Source: Parasediminibacterium sp051861445
GTDB taxonomy: Bacteria > Bacteroidota > Bacteroidia > Chitinophagales > Chitinophagaceae
DNA: 64,000 nucleotides
Assembly: GCA_051861445.1 (NCBI GenBank)
Contig: JBHYCS010000010.1
Span: forward strand, 62,001-126,000
Reading direction: 5' to 3'
Under the pieces are notes generated by a model, which saw only the letters and a program-made list of their open reading frames with translations, was not told the origin of the DNA and did not search any database. Shown here in pieces: positions 35,243-43,567 of the stretch (position 1 is its first letter; every line of letters begins with the position of its first letter). Made by a program: the position numbers and the translations under genes.

Positions 35243-35881
35243 TTAGGTGGATCTATTTTTTAGCACTTTAGCTATTAATTCAGATTTTGTTCGTACGCCC
35301 ATTTTAACGTATACGTTTTTAAGATGGTCGTTTACTGTGGTGGCAGAAATATGTAACGCAAAAGCAATTTCTTTATAAGTAAGGCCTTTTAATAATTCAT
35401 TTACCACGTCTTTTTCTCTAGTTGTTAAGGCTGCAGTATAATCGTCGTATGTATCTTGTGGTTTGTGAATTTTTCTAAACAAACGCATTGCCACATCTGG
35501 TGTTATTAACGCTCCGCCACTTCTAATAATATCTATGTTTTTACGCAATTCATCAATTTTAAATGGCTTTAATAAATAGCCATTTGCACCTCTTTGTATA
35601 CTCTCAAAAATTACGGTATCGTCATCATTTCCTGTAATTACCACAATATGCACATCGGCCCAAATTTGACGAATAAACGTAATGCCTTCTACGCCTGAAA
35701 TACCCGGTAAACCCAAATCGATAAAAACAATATAAGGTTCGCTCAATGCATTTCTTTGTTCTAAAAAAGCCTCTACACTGTTGAAAGAAAAGTGTATGTG
35801 TAAATCTTTTTCTACTTCAATAAAAGTTTCTAGGTTACGCCGTAACGAACGGTCATCTTCAATAATACCTACAGTAATCAT
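35243..35881 (-). CDS. LuxR/NarL-family response regulator
   Basis: 212 residues. An N-terminal receiver domain (GIIEDDRSLRRNL, D55 in IVFIDLGLPGISG, LLKPF lysine) and a C-terminal LuxR-type HTH (about 148-208; LTTREKDVVNELLKGLTYKEIA and ISATTVNDHLKNVYVKMGVR). It is a DNA-binding transcription factor and the first gene of the three-gene signalling operon. Targets are unknown. Confidence 0.94.
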   Translation of the reverse strand: MITVGIIEDDRSLRRNLETFIEVEKDLHIHFSFNSVEAFLEQRNALSEPYIVFIDLGLPGISGVEGITFIRQIWADVHIVVITGNDDDTVIFESIQRGANGYLLKPFKIDELRKNIDIIRSGGALITPDVAMRLFRKIHKPQDTYDDYTAALTTREKDVVNELLKGLTYKEIAFALHISATTVNDHLKNVYVKMGVRTKSELIAKVLKNRST

Positions 35882-36116
35882 AACATAATAGTTAAATAAT
35901 GTAGGTTTTAAACAGAATATTGGAATTTTGAAACGAGGCTTGGATGATTTTGTATCAATAATACAAAGTATTTTCAGATTTGGTAGTGTTTTTTGTATAT
36001 ACCAATACAGTCATCGTTACAAGTTTCACCTAGAAACAGTTATCTATTTTTCACAAGGGTTACATTAAATAGGCTTTTATTTTAGAATACAAATGTGTTC
36101 TTTTTGTATACAACAA

Positions 36117-36138
36117 AAAACCCCTCAAATGAGGGGTT
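36117..36138 (-). terminator. Terminator downstream of rseP
   Basis: AACCCCTC-AAAT-GAGGGGTT, an 8-bp GC-rich stem with a T run on the minus strand, 28 bases after the rseP stop. Confidence 0.92.
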
Positions 36139-36165
36139 GTATTTTAAACAAGTTATTGTTGATTG

Positions 36166-37518
36166 TTATTTAAATATTCTCCACACATCTAAGCCCAATG
36201 CATATACCATTAAGCTTAATAATAACACCATACCTACAATTTGAGCATATTCCATAAACTTATCACTTGGTTTTCTGCCGGTTATCATTTCTACCAATGT
36301 AAACAATGCATGTCCTCCATCTAAAGCTGGAATCGGTAAAATATTCATAAATGCTAAGATAATAGAGAATACACCAGTTAAAGTCCAAAAGCGTTGCCAA
36401 TCCCATACACTAGGAAATGTATTGCCAATACTAATAACACTACCTAAACTATCATTTGCATTTACTTTACCCGTAAATATTTGTTTTAATCCAGTAATAT
36501 ATCTATCAAGCGTTTCTTTACACCTTTTAAAACCAACAGGAATGGCTTCTGCAAATGAATATTTTTTGATTACCGTTTCAAACATTTCATCAGGATAATA
36601 TTGTTTAAAACCAATCATGCCATCTTTTATCAAACATCTTGCAGTAATGGTATCTAATCCTCTTTTAGCAGTAAGGGTTACAATAGAATCTCTAAATTTC
36701 TTTTTAATATCATTAAACTCGTGAAAATAGTTGAATGAAATATCGTTGAGTTTAATCAACACATCACCTCTTTGTAAATATCCTTTGGAGAAGGTTTGTT
36801 TAGTAATTGGTAGCATAGAATCAACTACAACAGGATACCTTGGGGCAATAAAATTTTCTAAATTTTTATTCTTAACAAGTGTTTTTATGAATGATGCAGG
36901 TACACTAATAGTTACATTGTTACTATCTCTTTTTACTTGAATTGTTTTGGCTTCTTGTAAAATAATTTCAGCACCAATTACATTAAAATTTTCAACTGGT
37001 TTTTGATCAATCGATACAATTTCATCTCCATCTTTTAAACCAATCGATTTTGCCAAACTATCTGTAGCAATTCCATAGTTTAAATTTTTTGTGGGCAAAT
37101 ATTCATCGCCCCAATAAGCTGTGATGCCTATAAATATTACAATTGCTAACAACACATTTACAAATACACCACCAACCATTATAATTAAGCGTTGCCAAGC
37201 TTTTTTGCTTCTAAATTCATAATCTTTTGGCGGCAATTTCATTTGTTCTTTATCCATACTTTCATCTACCATGCCACTAATTTTTACAAAACCACCAAAA
37301 GGCACCCAACCAATACCATATTCGGTTTCGCCTTTTTGCACCTTGAACAAACTAAACCAAGGATTAAAGAATAGATAAAATTTTTCTACTCTACATTTAA
37401 ACAATTTTGCAGGTATAAAATGCCCCAATTCGTGTAGCACTACCAAAATAGAAAAAGACAGTACAAACTGTCCTGCTTTTACTAAAACACCAGACCAATC
37501 AATCGCTAAAAGTGTCAT
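36166..37518 (-). CDS. rseP: RIP metalloprotease RseP (site-2 protease)
   Basis: 450 residues. Zinc motif HELGH at residues 29-33 in the first membrane helix, MVGGVFVNVLLAIVIF, a central PDZ region (GIATDSLAKSIGLKDGDEIVSI), and NILPIPALDGGHALF as the third zinc-ligand (LDGGH) motif near the C terminus. It cleaves membrane-bound regulators or signal peptides inside the bilayer; in E. coli it cuts RseA. It lies 192 bases downstream of dxr on the same strand, an arrangement seen in many Bacteroidota. Confidence 0.95.
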   Translation of the reverse strand: MTLLAIDWSGVLVKAGQFVLSFSILVVLHELGHFIPAKLFKCRVEKFYLFFNPWFSLFKVQKGETEYGIGWVPFGGFVKISGMVDESMDKEQMKLPPKDYEFRSKKAWQRLIIMVGGVFVNVLLAIVIFIGITAYWGDEYLPTKNLNYGIATDSLAKSIGLKDGDEIVSIDQKPVENFNVIGAEIILQEAKTIQVKRDSNNVTISVPASFIKTLVKNKNLENFIAPRYPVVVDSMLPITKQTFSKGYLQRGDVLIKLNDISFNYFHEFNDIKKKFRDSIVTLTAKRGLDTITARCLIKDGMIGFKQYYPDEMFETVIKKYSFAEAIPVGFKRCKETLDRYITGLKQIFTGKVNANDSLGSVISIGNTFPSVWDWQRFWTLTGVFSIILAFMNILPIPALDGGHALFTLVEMITGRKPSDKFMEYAQIVGMVLLLSLMVYALGLDVWRIFK

Positions 37519-37710
37519 AAGCCTATAACCTTAAGGTAATTTTTTGTTTTTGTTGCACAAAAACAGTGAAATAATTTTTTTGTAGTCAACTTTTAAAAAC
37601 GCTTTTCAGCTGCCGTTGCGTCGCACTCTTGTACGTTTTGTTCGCTATGCAACATCGTTTCTACATACTACATATTCTTTTCATTAGAACAAGTGCAATA
37701 TAACATGCAT

Positions 37711-38865
37711 TTACATTTGAATAAGCGATGCTGCAAAAGTTCTAGCAGCACCATCACTATCAAAATAATCTTGTAAGCTTGGTTTTTCAATGTATGCAAC
37801 CTTGCTTAAAGCTTGTTCTACCACTTCTGTCATATCTAAAAATCCGATTCTATTTCTTAAAAAAGCATACACAGCAATTTCATTGGCTGCATTTAAAACA
37901 CAAGGCATATTTCCACCTTTTTGTAAGGCTTCCGTTGCTAAAACCAAATTTCTAAACGTACGTAAATCGGGTTCTTCAAAAGTAAGGTTAGCAGGTTTTT
38001 TAAAATCGTATCTTGGAAAATCGCTGCTAATTCTATTCGGAAAAGCCATTGCATATTGAATCGGTAGTTTCATATCTGGCAAACCCATTTGTGCTTTAAT
38101 GCTTCCATCTTCAAACTGCACCATACTGTGTATAATACTTTGAGGATGCACAATTATTTGAATTTGATTGGGTTGTAGATTAAACAACCATTTTGCTTCA
38201 ATCATTTCCAAACCCTTATTCATTAATGTGGCAGAATCAACCGAAATTTTGGCTCCCATACTCCAATTAGGATGTTGTAGAGCATGGTCTCGTTTAACAT
38301 TTACCAAATAGTTGGGTTTTCTTCCTAAAAAAGGGCCACCACTTGCTGTTAAAACAATTTTTTCAATTTTGTTTCTTCCTTCACCCACCAAACATTGAAA
38401 AATAGCAGAATGTTCGCTGTCTACTGGTATAATAGGTACTTTCTTTTCTATTGCTTTTTGCATTACAATATCACCTGCAACAACCAATGTTTCTTTGTTT
38501 GCTAAGCCAATTGCTTTTCCATTTTCAATAGCTTGTAAAGTTGGTTTTAATCCTGCAAAGCCAACAATAGCAGCCAACATCATATCGTAGCAATTCATTG
38601 CAGCAACTTCTTCTAAAGCTTTTTCACCTGCAAAAACTTTTACGTTGGTATTTGCTAAAGCATCTTTTACAAGATTATATTTTTTTTCATCGCCAATAAC
38701 AACACAGTTTGGATTAAACTGAATGGCTTGTTTAATTAATAATTCATGGTTGCTATGTGCAGTTAATATTTCGGCAGAAAACTTATCAGCATGTGTAGAA
38801 ATTACTTCTAATGCTTGTGTGCCAATAGAACCTGTAGAACCAAATATTGCTATACGTTTTATCAT
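37711..38865 (-). CDS. dxr: 1-deoxy-D-xylulose 5-phosphate reductoisomerase
   Basis: 384 residues. First committed step of the MEP isoprenoid pathway, making MEP from DXP with NADPH. FGSTGSIGTQALEVI is the NADPH loop, IPVDSEHSAIFQCL and LTASGGPF the metal/substrate site, and NWSMGAKISVDSATLMNKGLEMIEA plus HPQSIIHSMVQFEDGS are family signatures. Confidence 0.97.
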   Translation of the reverse strand: MIKRIAIFGSTGSIGTQALEVISTHADKFSAEILTAHSNHELLIKQAIQFNPNCVVIGDEKKYNLVKDALANTNVKVFAGEKALEEVAAMNCYDMMLAAIVGFAGLKPTLQAIENGKAIGLANKETLVVAGDIVMQKAIEKKVPIIPVDSEHSAIFQCLVGEGRNKIEKIVLTASGGPFLGRKPNYLVNVKRDHALQHPNWSMGAKISVDSATLMNKGLEMIEAKWLFNLQPNQIQIIVHPQSIIHSMVQFEDGSIKAQMGLPDMKLPIQYAMAFPNRISSDFPRYDFKKPANLTFEEPDLRTFRNLVLATEALQKGGNMPCVLNAANEIAVYAFLRNRIGFLDMTEVVEQALSKVAYIEKPSLQDYFDSDGAARTFAASLIQM

Positions 38866-38957
38866 GAGTAGTGCAATGTAATTGTAAATTAATTTTAAAC
38901 CGAATAAAATGCATGCTGCTACAAGTTATGTTTTTATTTACACGCTGTTGTGTGAAT

Positions 38958-40454
38958 TTATACAGCAATAAATGGCTGTAAACCTTGTGCTAGCTTTCTA
39001 TCGTTGCTTAATCTTGGAACTTTATTTTGTCCACCCAATTTCCCAATTCCTTTCATATAATCTATAAATCCATTTTTTCGAATTACTCTTATTTGCAATT
39101 GCTGTAAAATATTTCCTCCGATTAAATCTTCATAATACACATTTTTCTGGCGAAGAAAAGTATCTACTTTCAAAGCAAATAATTGTAATTTATCTGGTTC
39201 TTGTTCAAATTCAATAAACCATTCGTGGTAGCTTTTTCCTTCACCTTGTTCAATAAATGGTGCTACTGTAAATTCTGTAATGCTACAATTTAATTCTTTT
39301 GCAGCTTGCATTAACGCAAATTCTACTTCTTCACCTATAACATGTTCACCAAAAGCAGAAATAAAATGTTTAGTTCTACCTGTTACAACAATTTTATATG
39401 GATTTAGACTTACAAACTTAATGGTATCACCAATATTGTAACCCCATAAACCAGCATTACTATTAATGATTAATGCATAGTTTTCGCCCAATTGAACATC
39501 TTTTAAACTTAAACGTGTAGGATTTTCGTTGAATATTTCGTTAGCCGGAATAAATTCAAAAAATATTCCACTATTGGTATTTAATAATAAACCTTCTGTT
39601 AATTGACTATCTTGAAATGCAAAAAAACCTTCACTTGCAGGAAACAATTCTATGGTATGCACTTTTCTTCCAATGCTTTCAAACAGTTTGGCCTTATAGG
39701 GTTCAAAATTCACCCCACCTTGTACCATTAAATTAAAGTTCGGAAACAAATCGCCTACTTTTTTGCCCGTCTTTTCTATTAATCTATCAAAATACATTTG
39801 CATCCAAGGTGGAATGCCGCTAATAAGCGTCATATTTTGTTGCATTGTTTCTTTTACCACAGCATCTAATTTTGTTTCCCAATCTTCTATACAATTGGTT
39901 TCAAAACTGGGTAATTGATTGGTGCGTAAATATTTAGGTACATGATGATTTACAATGCCACTTAATCTACCTGTAGGAATATCTGCAATTCGTTCTAATT
40001 CAGGCGAACCACTTAAGAAAATCATTTTTCCATTTACAAATTGACTATTTCCTGTTTCTGCCAAATAACACAAAAGGGCGTTTCTTGCTGTATTGATATG
40101 ATTATCGATTGAATCTTTACTAATAGGAATGTATTTTACACCACTAGTTGTGCCACTTGTTTTTGCAAAATACAATGGCTTCCCTTTCCACAAAACATTT
40201 TCCTTTCCCTCTTTTATTTGTTGAATGTAAGGTTTAATTTGTTCATAATCTCTTATTGGAATGGCTTGTGTAAAACCAGCATAATCGCTAATGTCTTCAA
40301 ACCGATGATCGATGCCAAAAACGGTAGATTTTGCATTTTTAATTAAATCTTTCGAAATTTTTTCTTGATCTGCAACGGCTGAATGAGCATCTTTTATTGT
40401 TTTTCTATATATATGATTGGCGAAAGGACGAGCTAAAAGTGATTTTAGATTCAT
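38958..40454 (-). CDS. GH3-family acyl-adenylate-forming protein
   Basis: About 498 residues from ATG 40454 (MNLKSLLARPFANHIYRKT); a start at 40481 adds nine residues and is less likely. YFAKTSGTTSGVKYIPIS is the phosphate loop of GH3/ANL adenylating enzymes, and LFPASEGFFAFQ, NAGLWGYNIGDTIKFVSL and VTGRTKHFISAFGEHV are GH3 family blocks. Plant members conjugate amino acids to plant hormones. Bacterial members are common in Bacteroidota, and their substrate is unknown. Confidence 0.9.
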   Translation of the reverse strand: MNLKSLLARPFANHIYRKTIKDAHSAVADQEKISKDLIKNAKSTVFGIDHRFEDISDYAGFTQAIPIRDYEQIKPYIQQIKEGKENVLWKGKPLYFAKTSGTTSGVKYIPISKDSIDNHINTARNALLCYLAETGNSQFVNGKMIFLSGSPELERIADIPTGRLSGIVNHHVPKYLRTNQLPSFETNCIEDWETKLDAVVKETMQQNMTLISGIPPWMQMYFDRLIEKTGKKVGDLFPNFNLMVQGGVNFEPYKAKLFESIGRKVHTIELFPASEGFFAFQDSQLTEGLLLNTNSGIFFEFIPANEIFNENPTRLSLKDVQLGENYALIINSNAGLWGYNIGDTIKFVSLNPYKIVVTGRTKHFISAFGEHVIGEEVEFALMQAAKELNCSITEFTVAPFIEQGEGKSYHEWFIEFEQEPDKLQLFALKVDTFLRQKNVYYEDLIGGNILQQLQIRVIRKNGFIDYMKGIGKLGGQNKVPRLSNDRKLAQGLQPFIAV

Positions 40455-40601
40455 GGAGAATCGTTTTATAATAAGAAACAAAAATAGGGTTGTTGGTGTT
40501 GTATTTGATAGTATTGCACAGTTTTAACAACAAAATTTATTGAAAAATGCAGAAACAAGAATATTTTAGAAAAATGTTTCAATAATTTAAAGATATACCC
40601 T

Positions 40602-40609
40602 TACTTTTG
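40602..40609 (+). promoter_or_regulatory. Promoter -7 box upstream of rplU
   Basis: TACTTTTG is an exact TAnnTTTG match 21 bases before the rplU ATG. The -33 region is weak (TTTC at 40577). Confidence 0.55.
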
Positions 40610-40630
40610 CCGTCCAAATTTTGGATAGTT

Positions 40631-40936
40631 ATGTTAGCAATTGTAAAAATAGCGGGTCAGCAATTTAAAGTACAAGCAGGAGATAGCTTGTATGTACCAC
40701 ATATTGCAGGTAATACCGGCGACAAAGTAGAATTCAGCGATGTATTATTAGTTGATAACAACGGTACGCTTACTGTGGGTGCGGACGTAAAAACAGTTGT
40801 TACTGCTGAAATTGTAAAAGACCTTGTACAAGGCGATAAAGTAATTGCCTTTAAAATGAAGCGTAGAAAAGGTTTCCGTAAAAAACACGGTCATCGTACG
40901 CATTATACTCGTATCAAAATCGAAAGCATTGCTTAA
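40631..40936 (+). CDS. rplU: 50S ribosomal protein L21
   Basis: 101 residues from ATG 40631; an upstream in-frame start at 40607 would overlap the promoter -7 box. MLAIVKIAGQQFKVQAGD at the start and KMKRRKGFRKKHGHRTHYTRIKI near the C terminus are diagnostic. It is followed by rpmA, as in nearly all bacteria. Confidence 0.97.
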   Translation: MLAIVKIAGQQFKVQAGDSLYVPHIAGNTGDKVEFSDVLLVDNNGTLTVGADVKTVVTAEIVKDLVQGDKVIAFKMKRRKGFRKKHGHRTHYTRIKIESIA

Positions 40937-40994
40937 TAATTGAAAATAAGGAAACTTAATTTTCAGTTTTTTAAATCTTCAAACTCATAATCAG

Positions 40995-41261
40995 ATGGCA
41001 CACAAAAAAGGTGAAGGATCGGTAAAAAACGGTCGTGATTCTAATAGCAAACGTTTAGGTGTAAAAATATTTGGTGGACAGCCAGCAACTTCTGGTAGCA
41101 TCATTATTCGTCAAAGAGGTACACAATATCATCCTGGTAAAAATGTGGGTGTTGGTAAAGACTTTACCTTATTCGCTTTAACCGATGGATTGGTACAATT
41201 TAGAAAAACAAAAGAAGACAAAACCTTCGTTTCTGTACAAGCTGTAGAGACTGCAGAATAA
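40995..41261 (+). CDS. rpmA: 50S ribosomal protein L27
   Basis: 88 residues. MAHKKGEGSVKNGRDSNSKRLGVK and IIIRQRGTQYHPGKNVGVGKD are invariant L27 regions. The protein starts directly with MAHKK, so no cleaved N-terminal extension of the Firmicute type is present. Co-transcribed with rplU. Confidence 0.98.
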   Translation: MAHKKGEGSVKNGRDSNSKRLGVKIFGGQPATSGSIIIRQRGTQYHPGKNVGVGKDFTLFALTDGLVQFRKTKEDKTFVSVQAVETAE

Positions 41262-41330
41262 AAAATTTTTGCAGTTAGTAATTAGTCTTTAATTTTAGCA
41301 TATTAACTAACCATTAAATTATCTAAAATT

Positions 41331-41690
41331 ATGGCAACTGCAAAAAAAGCAGCACCTGCAAAGAAGGCTGCTGCACCTGCAAAAAAAGCTGTTCCTGCTC
41401 CTGTAAAGAAGGCTGCACCAGCACCAGCAAAAAAGGCAGCTCCGGCTCCAGCTAAAAAAGCGGCTCCTGCAAAGAAAGCAGCACCAGCTCCAGCTAAAAA
41501 AGTGGCACCTGCAAAGAAAGCAGCACCAGCTCCAGCTAAAAAAGCGGCTCCTGTGAAGAAAGCAGCACCAGCTCCATCTAAAAAAGCGGCTCCTGTAAAG
41601 AAAGCAGCACCAGCTCCAGCTAAAAAAGCGGCTCCTGCAAAAAAAGCAGCACCAGCTCCAGCTAAAAAGGCGGCTCCTAAAAAGAAGTAA
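41331..41690 (+). CDS. Ala/Lys/Pro-repeat histone H1-like protein
   Basis: 119 residues made almost wholly of AAPAKKAAPAPAKK-type repeats (Ala, Lys and Pro, plus a few Val, Thr and Ser), strongly basic and probably disordered. It resembles the C-terminal tails of eukaryotic H1 and bacterial H1-like (Hc1/AlgP-type) nucleoid proteins. The DNA is itself a near-tandem repeat of about 54-60 bases, so copy number may vary between strains. It follows rpmA and precedes a terminator. A DNA- or RNA-binding role is inferred from composition only. Confidence 0.75.
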   Translation: MATAKKAAPAKKAAAPAKKAVPAPVKKAAPAPAKKAAPAPAKKAAPAKKAAPAPAKKVAPAKKAAPAPAKKAAPVKKAAPAPSKKAAPVKKAAPAPAKKAAPAKKAAPAPAKKAAPKKK

Positions 41691-41714
41691 TTAACACAAT
41701 CACTTCAAATATTT

Positions 41715-41741
41715 AAGTCCTGATTTATCAGGACTTTTTTT
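41715..41741 (+). terminator. Terminator of the rplU-rpmA-H1-like operon
   Basis: AAGTCCTGAT-tt-ATCAGGACTT followed by T residues. Confidence 0.92.
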
Positions 41742-41879
41742 ATGCCGTTTATATTCCAATCTCATTTTTTATTTCCTTCAATAAAATCATCTGCTTTGCT
41801 TCAATCAAAAAATCATGTATAAACTATGTTGCTAAACGTGGTTTAGGTAATACATTTGGCATAATTAAAATGAGCAGTA

Positions 41880-43562
41880 ATGATGACGAATAATGCAATT
41901 GCAGACAATTTTTCTTTGTTATCTAAAATCATGGATATACATGGTGAAAATAGTTTTAAAACAAAGTCGTACAGCGTTGCTGCATACACCATCGAAAAAC
42001 TGCCTGTTGAATTAGCCACACTTGAAGCAGCAAAAATTTTTTCTATTAAAGGAATAGGAGATACCATTGGAAAAAAAGTATTGGAACAATTGCAAACTGG
42101 CACTCTAGATATTTTACAAGATTTTATTTTAAAAACACCAACTGGTATTTTAGAAATGTTGCAGATTAAAGGGCTTGGTCCCAAAAAAATTGCAACTATT
42201 TGGAAGGAGTTAGGTATAGAAACAATTGGAGAATTATTGTATGCTTGTAATGAAAATAGATTAACCCTATATAAAGGATTTGGAGAAAAAACACAGCAAA
42301 ATGTGAAAGAAGCTATCGAATTTTATTTAGGTTCTCAAGGCAGTTATTTGTATCAACAAATTGAGTTGTTTGCACAAAACGTAACTACCAAGCTTAAAAC
42401 AATGTTTCAATCGAACGATTTTTTGATGACTGGTGATTTTAGAAAACAGGCCATTGTTATTGAAAAATTAGATTGGGTTACTACGGTTCAAAAAGATGTA
42501 TTTGTTCAGTTTTTTACAAAACACGAATATCAATTAGTAGATGAAAATGATAACTATGTTTCTTTTGTGGGAAAAGAAAATGTAACCATGGGATTTTATT
42601 CTGTACCAAAAACGCAGCTATATCAGCAGTTATTTACAACTAGTTGTAGCGATATTTTTTTACAAGAATGGAATTCTAGATTTCCGAATTGGTTAGATGA
42701 AACATATGCATCTGAAAACGAAATTTTTGAAAAAAATGGTGTTGATTATATTATTCCAGCACTTAGAGAAACTGCTGAAGTATTAGAACAAGCACAATTA
42801 AAAACATTACCTGTTGTTGTTGAAGTAAACGATATAAAAGGTATTATACATAGTCATAGTAAATGGAGTGATGGTAATAATACGTTGTTAGAAATGGCTG
42901 TTGCAGCAAAAGAAAAAGGCTATGAATATTTGGTAATTAGCGATCACTCCAAAACAGCTGCATATGCACAAGGTTTACAAGTAGAAAGAGTATTGGCTCA
43001 ACATGCAGAAATTGATGAGCTAAATCAAAAATTAGCTCCATTCAAAATTTTTAAAAGTATTGAAAGCGATATTTTGTCTGACGGAAGTTTAGATTATGAA
43101 AACGAAATTTTACAACGTTTTGATGTGGTTATTGCATCTATTCATTCGAATTTACAAATGACAGAAGAAAAAGCAATGATGCGTTTATTAAAAGCTATTG
43201 AAAATCCTTTTACTTCTATATTAGGGCATTTAACAGGCAGATTGTTGTTAAGTAGAGCAGGTTATCCGATAGATCATTATTCGGTTATTGATGCTTGTGC
43301 TGCTAATAATGTAGTTATTGAATTAAATGCTCATCCTAGACGTTTAGATATCGATTGGCGTTTTATAGAATATGCACAAAAGAAAAATGTACTTATTTCT
43401 ATTAATCCTGATGCTCATGCTATTGAAGGATTTGAAGATTGTAAATATGGCGTTTTGGCTGCTCAAAAAGCAGGACTAACAGCTGCTCAAAATTTAAGTA
43501 GTTTTTCTTTGGCTCAATTTGAAGAATTTGTAGCCAAGCAAAAACAAAAGCATAGTAAATAA
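41880..43562 (+). CDS. PolX-like protein: helix-hairpin-helix plus PHP domain, degenerate polymerase core
   Basis: 560 residues. The N-terminal third has helix-hairpin-helix segments (AAKIFSIKGIGDTIGKKVLEQL, MLQIKGLGPKKIATIWKELG). The middle corresponds to the PolX nucleotidyltransferase, but the motif is MTGDFRKQAIVIEKLDWVTT, without the expected GS...DxD acidic pair. The C-terminal PHP domain (about 315-555) has HSHSKWSDG, VISDHSKTA, ESDIL, IASIHS and NPDAH metal-site motifs, so it is probably a 3'-5' exonuclease or phosphoesterase. Polymerase activity looks lost; this is inference. Confidence 0.85.
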   Translation: MMTNNAIADNFSLLSKIMDIHGENSFKTKSYSVAAYTIEKLPVELATLEAAKIFSIKGIGDTIGKKVLEQLQTGTLDILQDFILKTPTGILEMLQIKGLGPKKIATIWKELGIETIGELLYACNENRLTLYKGFGEKTQQNVKEAIEFYLGSQGSYLYQQIELFAQNVTTKLKTMFQSNDFLMTGDFRKQAIVIEKLDWVTTVQKDVFVQFFTKHEYQLVDENDNYVSFVGKENVTMGFYSVPKTQLYQQLFTTSCSDIFLQEWNSRFPNWLDETYASENEIFEKNGVDYIIPALRETAEVLEQAQLKTLPVVVEVNDIKGIIHSHSKWSDGNNTLLEMAVAAKEKGYEYLVISDHSKTAAYAQGLQVERVLAQHAEIDELNQKLAPFKIFKSIESDILSDGSLDYENEILQRFDVVIASIHSNLQMTEEKAMMRLLKAIENPFTSILGHLTGRLLLSRAGYPIDHYSVIDACAANNVVIELNAHPRRLDIDWRFIEYAQKKNVLISINPDAHAIEGFEDCKYGVLAAQKAGLTAAQNLSSFSLAQFEEFVAKQKQKHSK

Positions 43563-43567
43563 TTTAT

